NCBI GenBank assembly: GCA_963721335.1
Contig: CAVRIV010000008.1
Location: 1 to 64,000, forward strand
DNA from: CAVXDY01 sp963721335
GTDB taxonomy: Bacteria; Actinomycetota; Thermoleophilia; Miltoncostaeales; Miltoncostaeaceae
Direction: 5' to 3'
Length of the DNA stretch: 64,000 nucleotides
Part shown: one piece after another, positions 36,880 through 45,539 of the stretch
Numbering within the stretch: position 1 is the stretch's first letter
Layout of the letters: every line of letters begins with the position of its first letter
The notes under the pieces: generated by a model
The model's database searches: none
Told to the model about the DNA's origin: nothing
Seen by the model: the letters and a program-made list of their open reading frames with translations, nothing else
Program-made: the position numbers and the translations under genes

Positions 36880-37056
36880 CTGCGGGGACGACCTCGGGCC
36901 CGTGGCGGTGGTGGTCAACCAGCGATCGGGCAGCTCCCGCAGCCGGCCCTCCTGGCCCACGACGGCGAGGTGCGCGAGGTGTCGGGCGAGATCACGTTCC
37001 GCTCCCGGCCCGGAGCCCTCAGAGTGCTGGTGCCGCCGACGCTCCGGAGGGGCTAG
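36880..37056 (+). pseudogene. Orphan C-terminal fragment, lipid-kinase-like tail
   Basis: A short open frame ending in a TAG at 37054 reads 'QPALLAHDGEVREVSGEITF' then 'RSRPGALRVLVPPTLRRG'. The 'DGE...FRxRPGALRVLVP' ending is like the final strands of diacylglycerol/YegS-type lipid kinases. No catalytic domain and no plausible start precede it, because the nitroreductase terminator lies directly upstream. It is probably debris from a deleted gene; the family reading is tentative. Confidence 0.3.
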
Positions 37057-37685
37057 GCCGGCGCGCAGAGCTGGCGTACGGCGGTCGAGGCGTGGTCGAA
37101 CCGGTTGCGCTGCAATCGAACGGCTGCGCTCGGCGTGATCACCAGCGAATCGAGGGAGGCGAGCGACTCCCTGCTCGTCCGCAGCGCCCGGAAGAGGCTC
37201 CCGTTGAGGACGTTGCCGGCGTAGCTCAGCGCCGTCGCGCAGCTCCTTCCGGCGCGGGACCGCAACACGTCGAGCTGGTACACCGACACGACGACCCGGT
37301 CCTCCACGCCCGCGTAGGCATCGTCGAAGCAGGTGAGTGCCTGGGCCACCTCCACCGCCTGGAGCAGCACGGAGCATCGGCCCGCGAGCTCCTCGGTGTA
37401 GTGGTCCACCTCGCGGTTGACGCCGACGATGGCGGACGTCGCCGACTTCCACTCGCGCACGCTCAGGCGGCCGGTGTCTGGAGGCGGGGCGGGCCCCTCG
37501 GCTGGCGCGATCAGGACGGGGGTGGTCGATCCCGGGGCCGCCTCAGAGCTGGTGGCGGGCTCGTCGGCGGAATCGCCGCCCGCGCCGCAGCCGACCGCCG
37601 CCCCGATGATGGCCGCCACGGCAATGACCCCGAGGAGCATCGTCGCCTGGTGCCACCTTGCCCGCTTGCCCCACCAGCGCGTCAT
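37053..37685 (-). CDS. Hypothetical lipoprotein
   Basis: 210 residues. A signal peptide with hydrophobic core 'TMLLGVIAVAAIIGAAVGC' ends in a lipobox-like AAVGC with Cys33, followed by a Ser/Thr/Pro-rich linker. The mature part is helical, with four cysteines (GRCSVLL, LTCFDDA, RSCATAL, RQLCAPA) that could pair. No family recognised. ATG at 37685 has TAGCGT seven bases upstream (minus strand), which excludes the longer frame to 37706. Confidence 0.65.
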   Translation of the reverse strand: MTRWWGKRARWHQATMLLGVIAVAAIIGAAVGCGAGGDSADEPATSSEAAPGSTTPVLIAPAEGPAPPPDTGRLSVREWKSATSAIVGVNREVDHYTEELAGRCSVLLQAVEVAQALTCFDDAYAGVEDRVVVSVYQLDVLRSRAGRSCATALSYAGNVLNGSLFRALRTSRESLASLDSLVITPSAAVRLQRNRFDHASTAVRQLCAPA

Positions 37686-37698
37686 GAGCGCGACGCTA
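37686..37698 (-). promoter_or_regulatory. Leaderless -10 box of lipoprotein gene
   Basis: TAGCGT (37698-37693, minus strand), seven bases before the ATG at 37685; the third use of the same hexamer in this window (also before 779 and 21271). Confidence 0.45.
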
Positions 37699-37857
37699 GT
37701 CCCCACGGCCTATCCGGTCCATCTCGGCTGCAAGGCCGACGCGTCTGGCGAAACTCCGGGGACGCTTGCGCGATTTCCGGCGGGCCACGCATGTAAGGAA
37801 CCCGGCCCGGCGGCGGTAGAGAGTGGTAGGAGCACCCTCGACCCGCAAGGAGCCCCC

Positions 37858-38526
37858 TTGAGCCGCCACTTTCCCGACCGGGAGCCTCATGACCTGGAGC
37901 GCGAACTGCGCGACGGTCCCGAGCCGCCGCCCGACCTCGTGCACCGGATCGTGAGCCGCACCCGCCGCTCGCGCTCGGCGGTGCCCCGCGGCCGAGCGAT
38001 CGCGGCCGCCGTCCTCTCGACCGGCCTGCTGTTCGCCCTGGGGGCGACGGGAGGCCTCGCCTCGGTGTCGTCGGCGATCAAGGACACGGCCGGCGGCGTC
38101 ACCAAGGTCATCAACGGCTCCGACAAGCACAAGGGCTGGGTCGGCTCTGACAAGGGCAAGCCGGCCAAGCCGGCGCGCGACCAGTACACGCACCCGGGCC
38201 AGGGTTGCGACATGAAGAAGGGCGACGGCCTGGCCACCAGCAACACGGTCAAGAAGAACGCCAAGAAGGCCAAGAAGAACGCCAAGAAGGTCAGGAAGCA
38301 CGCGCCCAAGAAGCCGCCCAAGAAGCACAAGAAGAAGAAGCCGCCCGTCCGCAAGCCGCCCATCGTGATTCCGCTCCCGGGCGTGGTCGGCACGCCGAAC
38401 CCGGTCACCACGGCGCCCGGCCCCGTCACCACGGCGCCCGGCCCGGTCACGAAGCCGCCTCCGAAGGTCACGCCGAAGCCCCCCAAGCCCCGGCCCTGCC
38501 CGGTCCCGACCAACAAGAAGAAGTAG
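37858..38526 (+). CDS. Membrane-anchored Lys/Pro-rich low-complexity protein
   Basis: 222 residues from a TTG at 37858, chosen because AAGGAG lies five bases before it. The N-terminal 45 residues are charged and Arg-rich, like a cytoplasmic domain ('DLERELRDGPEPPPDLVHRIVS'). One TM segment follows ('AIAAAVLSTGLLFALGATGGLA'-like, about 46-66), then an external part: a short region with one Cys (HPGQGCDMKKG), a Lys-rich run of KKNAKK repeats (about 130-165) and a Pro-rich tail with two 'VTTAPGP' repeats ending in NKKK. The layout recalls anti-sigma-like membrane proteins with a cell-wall-crossing basic tail. No family assigned. Confidence 0.7.
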   Translation: MSRHFPDREPHDLERELRDGPEPPPDLVHRIVSRTRRSRSAVPRGRAIAAAVLSTGLLFALGATGGLASVSSAIKDTAGGVTKVINGSDKHKGWVGSDKGKPAKPARDQYTHPGQGCDMKKGDGLATSNTVKKNAKKAKKNAKKVRKHAPKKPPKKHKKKKPPVRKPPIVIPLPGVVGTPNPVTTAPGPVTTAPGPVTKPPPKVTPKPPKPRPCPVPTNKKK

Positions 38527-38538
38527 ACGAGAGCGTCC

Positions 38539-38562
38539 GGCGGGCGGCGCGAGCCGCCCGCC
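38539..38562. terminator. Bidirectional hairpin terminator
   Basis: Perfect 10-base stem GGCGGGCGGC / GCCGCCCGCC with a four-base loop, lying in the 48-base gap between two convergent genes (stops at 38526 and 38575). It can serve both strands. Confidence 0.65.
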
Positions 38563-38574
38563 TGGCGAACGTGG

Positions 38575-40497
38575 TCATGCGCCTCCCAGCGCAGCGCGGA
38601 ACTGCGCCACCTCGACGCTCGTCGGGTTGAGGGCGGAGGCGCGGTCGAGGGCACGGGTCACCGCCGCCCCATCGCTCCACCGCGCCAGCTCGAACCAGAG
38701 CGTCCACTCGTCGGGGTCGCGCTCGATCGCCTGCCTCAGCGTTGCGCGTGCCTCGCCCAACCGCCCCTGTCCGCCGAGGGACCGCCCCAGCAGCATCCGC
38801 GCGTTCGACGACCAGGGCTCCCACCGCACGGCTTTGCGCGCGTGCGCCTCGGCGTCGCTCCACCGGCCCGCGTCGGAGGCGTCGGCGGCGGCCTCGTGGG
38901 CCCGGTTGCCCACCAGCGCCACGATGCAGAGGCCCGCGACGGCGAGCGCGGGCACGATCACCGCCAGGCGGTGGCCCGTCGGGAGGGGGACCTCCTGCTC
39001 TCCGCGCCGCGAGGCGGCCAAGAGGACCGCGCTCAGCAGGATCGCCGTGATGGTGATCGAGGGCATCTCCCAGTCCCAGTCCACGATCGCGTGAACCAGG
39101 AAGGCGACGTACGCGGCGAGGACCGCGGGCACGAGCGGGACCGACCGCGCCCGCAGGCCCGCGACGACGGGGGCGCCGAGCACCGCCAGAAGCAGCAGCA
39201 GGCCCAGCGGCCCCAGCTCCGCGAGGGTCTCGAGGTAGAGGTTGTGCGCGTCGCGCACGATCTGGCCGTCACCGTGCTGAACGAAGTACCGCTCGTAGCC
39301 CCCCGCTCCGATCCCGAGCAGGGGATGATCGCCGTAGGCGTCGACCGCGGTCTCGTTCAGGCGCGCCCGTCCGGTGCCCGAGAACTGGAAGAGCCGCTGG
39401 TTGAGGTCCGTTCCGCCGGCGTCGGCGGGGGTCGGCGACGCGAAGGAGTGGTAGCCGTCCTTCGCGAGCGCCACCGGCCCCCCCTTGGCCACCAGGGCCG
39501 CGATCGACGCGCAGACGAGCACCCCGATCACGACGGCCCCCGCGGCACGTCCGACGCGGCGGCTCAGGGCGAGTCGCGGCTCCAGGCGCTGCAGGCCCAC
39601 CGCCGCCAGCGCGCCGAGGCCGGCCAGCGGCACCAGCAGCAACGCCAGTCGGTGCCCGTCACTGGTGGCCTGGGCGATCAGGGCCTCGCGGTGGGTGAGC
39701 CCGAACGCGCGGGACCCGACCCAGACGGCGGCGACCGCGGGCAGACCCGTCGCGATGACGACGGCGATCAGCGCCAGACGGCGCGAGCTCACCGCCAGGA
39801 GCGCGATCAGGCCTGCGGCGAGGGCCAGCCATGCGCCGCGGCTGAAGGTGAAGTAGAGCGTGCAGCCGAGCAGCGGCAGGCTCGCCCCCGCCAGGGCGCG
39901 AGCGACCGGGCTCGCGCCGCGGGCGGCGACACCGAGTGCGAGCAGCACTCCGATGGCGGCGAAGAGGCCGAGGGCGTTCCAGTAGCCGATGGGGGTGAAC
40001 AGCCGGTAGCCGGCCACCGAGTCGAAGCTGCCCACCCGCTCGGGGAAGAGCCTCGTGGCCAGGCCGTAGCCGGAGACCAGGACGATGGCCGTCAGAGTGC
40101 CGCCGACGAGCGCGCCGACCAGCCGCCGGCGCGCCACGAGCAAGAGCGCGACCGCCGCGGCCAGGTAGAGGACGGCCCGCTGCAGCTCCAGGACCGACTG
40201 AGCCCGATCGATGGACCAGGCGATCGAGAGCCCGATCCACGCCACCAGGCCGGCGAGGGCGCCGAGGAAGACGAGGTCGAGGGCGCCGAGGCGGGGCCGG
40301 GTGGGCAGGAGCACGAGAAGTGCCGCCGCCCAGACCAGCGCGAGGGCGCCGGCGTTCCAGGCGCTGGGAAAGTAACCGCCGTCGTCGGCGGCGAGGGCCG
40401 CGATGAACCCGAACGCGGCGACCGCCGTCAGGGCGGTCGCCACCTCTGGCGTCGCGATCCGGAGGCTCGCGAGCCCGGTTCGAGCCCCAGCCGTCAC
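38575..40497 (-). CDS. O-antigen ligase / Wzy-like polymerase with C-terminal TPR region
   Basis: 640 residues, intact. About twelve TM helices carry the Wzy_C/O-antigen ligase pattern: large loop 'FQFSGTGRARLNETAVDAYGDHPLLGIGAGGYERYFVQHG' containing the family's Arg/Gly-rich and His residues, then 'RDAHNLYLETLAELGPLGLLL'. After the last TM a soluble tail with TPR-like helices follows ('DAGRWSDAEAHARKAVRWEPWSSNARMLLG' and 'LGEARATLRQAIERDPDEW'). Such proteins polymerise or ligate lipid-linked glycans at the outer face of the membrane. It sits seven bases after the sigma-factor gene and opens the polysaccharide region. Confidence 0.82.
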   Translation of the reverse strand: MTAGARTGLASLRIATPEVATALTAVAAFGFIAALAADDGGYFPSAWNAGALALVWAAALLVLLPTRPRLGALDLVFLGALAGLVAWIGLSIAWSIDRAQSVLELQRAVLYLAAAVALLLVARRRLVGALVGGTLTAIVLVSGYGLATRLFPERVGSFDSVAGYRLFTPIGYWNALGLFAAIGVLLALGVAARGASPVARALAGASLPLLGCTLYFTFSRGAWLALAAGLIALLAVSSRRLALIAVVIATGLPAVAAVWVGSRAFGLTHREALIAQATSDGHRLALLLVPLAGLGALAAVGLQRLEPRLALSRRVGRAAGAVVIGVLVCASIAALVAKGGPVALAKDGYHSFASPTPADAGGTDLNQRLFQFSGTGRARLNETAVDAYGDHPLLGIGAGGYERYFVQHGDGQIVRDAHNLYLETLAELGPLGLLLLLAVLGAPVVAGLRARSVPLVPAVLAAYVAFLVHAIVDWDWEMPSITITAILLSAVLLAASRRGEQEVPLPTGHRLAVIVPALAVAGLCIVALVGNRAHEAAADASDAGRWSDAEAHARKAVRWEPWSSNARMLLGRSLGGQGRLGEARATLRQAIERDPDEWTLWFELARWSDGAAVTRALDRASALNPTSVEVAQFRAALGGA

Positions 40498-40504
40498 CGC
40501 GCGA

Positions 40505-41035
40505 TCACGGCGCCGGCGCGCGGGCCGGTCTCCCCTCGTCGCGCTCCACCCTGGTCCTCAGGCGGCCGACCGCCCGGTGCAGCGCCACCTCGACGGTGTT
40601 CACGCGCATCTCGAGCAGGGTGGCGATCTGGCGGGCCGTCAGGTCGGCCCCGTAGCGCAGGGCGATCAGGTCCTGGTCGCCCTCGTCGAGGGTCGCGATC
40701 GCGGAGGCGAGCTCGAGGCGGCGGAGGGTGCGGTCCTCGAAGCGTTCGCCCGCGTTCTCGCCGAGGTCGGCCTCGGCCAGGTCCGCCGGATCGAACCGCC
40801 CGTCGGCGCGGCTGCGCCAGAAGTCGTCGATGCAATGCCTCGCGATGCCGATCAGCCAGACGATGGGCTTGCCCTGCGACGCCTTATAGCTGGCCCGGTA
40901 GCGCACCGCACGCTCGAAGACGTCGCCCGTCACGTCCTCCGCGTCGGGGCCGTCGCCGATCCGCCGGGCCACGTACGCGTAGACGCGGCGCACCAGCGGC
41001 TCCGGGTCGTGCAGCGGGTCGCGCGCGAAGATCAT
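40505..41035 (-). CDS. ECF-type RNA polymerase sigma factor
   Basis: 176 residues, intact. Region 2: 'EPLVRRVYAYVARRIGDGPDAEDVTGDVFERAVRYRASYK' with 'GKPIVWLIGIARHCIDDFWR'. Region 4: 'ASAIATLDEGDQDLIALRYGADLTARQIATLLEMRVNTVEVALHRAVGRLR' (each listed part shorter in the DNA-binding helix 'TARQIATLLEMRVNTVEVAL'). No anti-sigma factor gene is adjacent; instead it lies between the sugar-transferase gene (33 bases upstream) and the Wzy-like gene (seven bases downstream), as if co-transcribed with the polysaccharide genes. The exported Lys/Pro-rich protein at 37858 is the nearest membrane protein but is on the other strand. Confidence 0.85.
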   Translation of the reverse strand: MIFARDPLHDPEPLVRRVYAYVARRIGDGPDAEDVTGDVFERAVRYRASYKASQGKPIVWLIGIARHCIDDFWRSRADGRFDPADLAEADLGENAGERFEDRTLRRLELASAIATLDEGDQDLIALRYGADLTARQIATLLEMRVNTVEVALHRAVGRLRTRVERDEGRPARAPAP

Positions 41036-41068
41036 GCTCGGGTCACGGGCGAGCCTCGGCGTCGTCCC

Positions 41069-42156
41069 TCAACAGGCTCCTCGTCGGGTCACGACGGCCG
41101 GCAGCGTGCGGACCATGATTCGCAGGTCGGACACGACGCTCCAGTAGCGGGCGTACGAGCAGTCGAGCTGCAATCGCTCCTCCCACGGCAGTCCGCTGCG
41201 GCCGTTGACCTGCCATGGGCCGGTGATGCCCGGACGCACGTCGTGCCGGGCGTGCTGCCAGTCCAGCAACCTCACCGCCTCGGGGACGAGCATCGGCCTC
41301 GGGCCCACCAGGCTCATCTGCCCGAGGAGAACGTTGAACAACTGCGGCAGCTCATCGACGCTGTAGCGGCGGAGGAACGCCGCCCACGCGGGTCACCCGT
41401 GGGTCCCGCGGGTGCTTGAGCTGACCGCTCAGCAGCGCCTGCGTCATCGCGATCTGATGCAGGTCGGCACCCCGGACCATCGAGCGGAACTTCCACATCT
41501 TGAAGGGGACGCCGTTCCGCCCGATGCGCGGCGCGCAGTAGAAGATCGGGCCCCCGGTCCTCGAGGACGATCGCGGTGGCGACCACGAGGAAGAGGGGAA
41601 GGGCGACCACGATGGCCACGAGGGATCCGACGATGTCCACGAGAGCGCTTGACCATTCGCTGCCACGGGCGCAGCTTGCGGCCCGGCCGATCGCCATGAG
41701 CGGCAGTCCACCCAGCGTGCGCACGCGCCCGTCGAGGTCGAGGACCTCGAAGAACCGGGGGACGACGTCGATCGCGACCCCGGCCGCCTCGCAGCGACGC
41801 AGGAGGGGGAGGATCTCGGAATCGCTGCGGCGCGTGAACGAGACGACGACGCGGTCGATGCGCTGCTCCACCAGAACGCGGTCGAGGTCGTCGATCCGGC
41901 CGATCACGGGCGGAGCGTCCTCGCCGAACGGCGCCGGATCGTCGTCGAGGCACCCGACCACCTGCGCCGGACCCTGCACGCCGCTCCGTGCGAGGCCGAC
42001 GTAGCGGCGGGCCACGATCCCGGAGCCCAGCACCAGCACGCGCTCGCCCTCGTCCTTGGCCCTCGTCGTGCGAAGGCTCCGCGGCCCAGCGACGAGCGTC
42101 GTGGCCTCGGCAGATCCCGGTTCCGTCTCGACTTCGGCTTGGAACTGGGTCGCCAA
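41069..42156 (-). CDS. Polyprenyl-phosphate sugar phosphotransferase (initiating transferase, frameshifted)
   Basis: About 360 residues. The N-terminal Rossmann-like CoA-binding_3 domain has 'ERVLVLGSGIVARRYVGLA' and 'VDVVPRFFEVLDLDGRV'. One TM segment ('ALVDIVGSLVAIVVALPLFLVV') leads to the catalytic bacterial sugar transferase domain: 'GVPFKMWKFRSMVRGAD', 'RYSVDELPQLFNVLLGQMSLVGPRPMLV' and 'GITGPWQVNGRSGLPWEERLQLD'. It starts the repeat unit by moving a sugar-1-phosphate onto undecaprenyl phosphate. The usual four N-terminal TM helices are absent; the TTG at 42156 with GAAGG upstream is the apparent start. Slips near 41553 and 41387. Confidence 0.8.
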
Positions 42157-42404
42157 GAAAAACCTTCGGCTCTACGTTCTGGCCAGGGCGCCGATCGTCC
42201 CAGATTCGCCAAGTTCGCCAACTGGCCATCCGTACTGTTCTCACCTCGAGGCGACCCCCCCAGGCCGCCAATTCGCAACCCGAGCGTGTCGAGGGCCGCG
42301 ACGGCGAGCCTTCCGAGTAGATCCACGCCACCGGCAGGAGCACGCCGACCACCCGCCTTGCCATGACGAGGAGCCCGAGCGCCGCCCCGACGACGTCAGG
42401 GGAG
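42157..42404 (-). other. Gap between sugar transferase and small membrane protein
   Basis: 248 bases without a convincing gene. On the minus strand around 42395-42320 one frame is hydrophobic ('VVGAALGLLVMARRVVGVLL'), which could be the lost N-terminal membrane part of the sugar transferase, but stops and missing starts prevent a call. Short TTGGCGAA direct repeats occur near 42205-42225. Confidence 0.3.
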
Positions 42405-42740
42405 TTAGTGAATCCCGTCGGTCAGCGCGACGACGACGACCGCCAGGGCCCCGGAGGTGGCGGCGACCGCGAGCGGCCAGGCCGCGGCGCGCAGCCCCCG
42501 ACGTAGCCGCCCCGGGCGCCGCCGGGGCACTCCTTCGGCGCGGGGTGCGGCGGTCAGCTTCGGAGCCGCGCGGATCTCGCCCGGGATCTCCGCAAGGATG
42601 CCCGCGAGGTGGCGCAGTCTCTCGATGCTCGACCGAAGAGAGACCTCGCCTTCGAGTTCGGGAGCCGGCGGAGGTGCGCCCGCGCCCGCGACGTGTTCGC
42701 GCCCCGTCCTGTTGCTCGGGTGACGATCCTCAGCGGTCAC
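42405..42740 (-). CDS. Small single-pass membrane protein
   Basis: 111 residues from a GTG at 42740. N-terminal half is Pro/Ala-rich with a short amphipathic helix 'LRSSIERLRHLAGILAEIPGEI'; after a basic stretch 'RRRPGRLRRGLRAAAWPL' one TM segment 'AVAATSGALAVVVVALTDG' ends the protein. The topology resembles phage-holin-superfamily-III/DUF-type accessory proteins of polysaccharide loci, but I cannot name it. A longer open frame to 42998 exists and is judged spurious. Confidence 0.5.
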   Translation of the reverse strand: MTAEDRHPSNRTGREHVAGAGAPPPAPELEGEVSLRSSIERLRHLAGILAEIPGEIRAAPKLTAAPRAEGVPRRRPGRLRRGLRAAAWPLAVAATSGALAVVVVALTDGIH

Positions 42741-42904
42741 TCGCCCGAGTGTCGCACCACGCGAGGCGGACGCGACAGCCCTCGTCTGTTTACGGCCGAG
42801 TAGACGTCCTCGCAGATGGCTGACCGGAGGACGTCGGGCGCTGGCCAGCTGGCCACCTGCGCTCAAGGCCAGGGAGCAGGCGCCGAGATGGTGTAAGACT
42901 CGTC

Positions 42905-45427
42905 GTGGATTCCGTCCCTCCGAGCCCCCGGAGCGGCCGCGGGCGCGAGCAGGCCGATCCCGATCCGATCCGAAAGGCCTCCATCCGATCCTCCGCACGG
43001 GCCCGCCTCAGGGGCTCGATCCTGATCGGCGCCAGCGTACTGGTGGCCGTCATGGGCATCTCCTCCGCGGCCGGGGCGCCAGGGTCACGGTCTTCGCTCG
43101 AGAGACCTCCGGCTCGACGGCCCGCCCGCGCCGGCTCGATGGACATCAGGCCCGCGTCCGCGCGCCTCCGTCCGGGCGGCCGACGCAGGTTCGCTGCATC
43201 GGGACTCGCGCCCGGTGACCGCGTGATCTGGTCGGTCGATGGCGTGCCCGGGGGCGCGAAGGGGGCTTGGCAGCATCTCGCCGGCGGGCGTGTACGTCGC
43301 CCCCTCCGGGCCGGCGCCGGTGGACAGCGTGCGGATCGACGCCCGCGTCGGATCCTCGGCGCGGTCGAGCACGGCGTGGGTGCTCCTGGACGGCGCCTCG
43401 CGCCAGCGAGTCGACGCCTCCTTCACCGCTGTCGCGCCGGGCTGCCCCCGCCGCGTCGGGGGCGGGCTGACGATGCTCGAATGCCCCATCGAGGCGCGCA
43501 ACCAGACGCTGCTCGAGTTCGGACAGCGCTCCCACTGGATCCAGCCGTGGAGGGCGTACCTCGACACCGTGCCGGCCAGCCGGCTTCGGGACGCGGTCGG
43601 AATCCAGTTCAACGTCCACCCGAGCGAGGCCGGCGCGACGGCTCGGCTCCTCGCGGCCAGCGGCGTCCGGCGCGCCCGGGTCGAGATCGGTTGGGGGGAG
43701 ATCGACTACGACCATCCCGACCGCCTCTGGCGCCCCGAACGACACCGCACCATCCTGAAGGCGCTCGTCCGCCGCGGGATCCGCCCGCTCATCCTCCTCA
43801 ACAGCAACGAGGGGATGCCGACGGCCCAGCGCGATATCACGCTTGTCACCTCGTCGGCCGCCTCTCAGGGCGACCGACAGGTCCTCCTGAGTTCCGCGTC
43901 CGCGTCGCTCGTGATCCCCGGACGGACCGGCTTTGACGATCTGACCGGGTATCGAGCCGCCGAGGTGCTCATCACCGGGGTCGACTCCGCCGGCGTGGCG
44001 ACCCTTTCGCGGCCGCTGCCCGTCGATCTCCCTGCGGGCCCTCACCCGGCATCCACCTTCCTCTATGAGCCGTTCAGCCGCCCGGTCATGGCGGATGGAA
44101 GCCCGAACCCGCGGTTCGAGGCCACCCTGGCCGGCTGGCTCGCCTATATCTCCACCGTGACCCGAGAGGTGCGCACGATCGTCGGCGGCGACGACTTCGA
44201 CGTCGAGATCTGGAACGAGCTCACCTTCGGCTCGGATTTCCTCGACATCAACCGCTACTACAGCCCGGCGGTGGACACGTCGCCGGGCGAGGCCATGGAG
44301 GTCACGACCCGCGCGATCCTCGAGCGAAGCGTGGAGTGGCTCCGCGACCCGGCTCATGGAGTGTCCGGCGTCGGGATCGGCGACGGCTTCGCGAGCCAGC
44401 GTCCCTGGGAGGCCGGCTCCACCATTCCGGTCGGGCTGACGGCGATCGACAAGCACCCCTACCCACGCCGCATCAGCTATCCCGACCAGGCCATCCTGGA
44501 CGGCTCACGGCCGACCGATGCCCTCGGGCGGGAGGAGGGTTCGCGCGACGCGGCGGGGCGATGGGTCGATTCCTTCACGCCCAGCGTACGTCTCCTACTT
44601 CCCCGAGTACGTCCTGAGCGCGATCCAGACCGAGCACATGGTCCGCGACCTCTCGCCTCTGACGACGGAGCGTCTACGGCGACGCCGCACGGGCGCAGGA
44701 CGCGACCGGTTGGAGGGAATCCCCCCGAGTTGTGGATCACCGAGCTCAACCTCGGCTCCTACGCCGTCAAGCCCGCCGCGCGCGAGCGCTTCCAGGCCAA
44801 GGTCGCGCTCAGGTCGATGGTGTCGTTCGTGGCCAAGGGGGCGAGCGTCGTCGATCTTTTCGCGGCCCGGGCGGTGGAGGACGGACAGCTCGGGCTCGTC
44901 GATCCGCGCTTCTTCAAGGCGCTCGACGGCTCGCACGCCTATCCCGGCGATGCCGCCGGCGGACTCACCCTCGCCGCCACCCGCCGGCTGGTGGAGGCGC
45001 TGCGGGGCCCGCCGACCGTCAGGCCGCGACGTCTCTCACTGCTCGCCATCGGCGACTACGCGGACCGCAAGCAGTTCACCGGCGACGGCACCCGCGCCCA
45101 TCCGCCGCTCTTCGACCGCGAGGTGGCCGCCGTCTTCCCGTTCCAGGTCGATGACGACCGCTTCGCCGTCGCCGCCTACGTGATGACACGAGACCTCGGT
45201 CGCATCACGGCGACCGCGCGCGAATCCGGACCGTCGCTACGACCTCCCTCCCGAGACATATCGGCTGAGGCTTCGGAGGTATTCGTGCCTGTCCGACGCA
45301 TCTCGATGCCGTGGACCCCCTCGACGGCACCCCGGTCCCCGCGCGCGTCGTCAGGTGCGCAGCACCCGTGATCGAAGTGGAGATGGCGCTCACCGACTCT
45401 CCTAGGATCGTGCGATTCACCGGCTGA
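42905..45427 (+). CDS. Secreted glycoside hydrolase-like protein, clan A (GH39-like) TIM barrel (frameshifted)
   Basis: About 840 codons. An N-terminal signal/anchor ('LRGSILIGASVLVAVMGISSAAGA') is followed by an Ig-like segment and a TIM barrel: 'VGIQFNVHPSEAGATARLLAASGVRRARVEIGWGEIDYD' in two parts, the acid/base-type 'FDVEIWNELTFGSDFLDINR' and the nucleophile-type 'LWITELNLGSYAVK'. The C-terminal part is beta-rich and ends '...DSPRIVRFTG'. Such WNE/ITE barrels occur in secreted glycosidases of polysaccharide loci and may trim or release polymer. Slips near 43265, 44585, 44660-44700, 45235, 45280; the last frame runs to a TGA at 45425. GTG 42905 is the first start. Confidence 0.7.
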
Positions 45428-45539
45428 TCCCGGGCTCCAGCCCGCCTCCGAGGTCGAACGGTGCGGCCACGCGACGCGGCACGTCCTCTGCGGAAGTGGT
45501 TTCTCTGGCCGGTTGCACGATCGAGTCAGGGTGGGGCCG

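Noticed and set aside
38200..38350. Lysine-codon repeats in the Lys/Pro-rich protein as a possible CRISPR or tandem repeat array
   Set aside because: The repeats are short, imperfect, in frame and coding (KKNAKK), without spacers.
42741..42998. Upstream extension of the small membrane protein to 42998
   Set aside because: The extension is Arg/Ser-rich with the composition of a shadow frame and overlaps the start of the divergent glycosidase gene.
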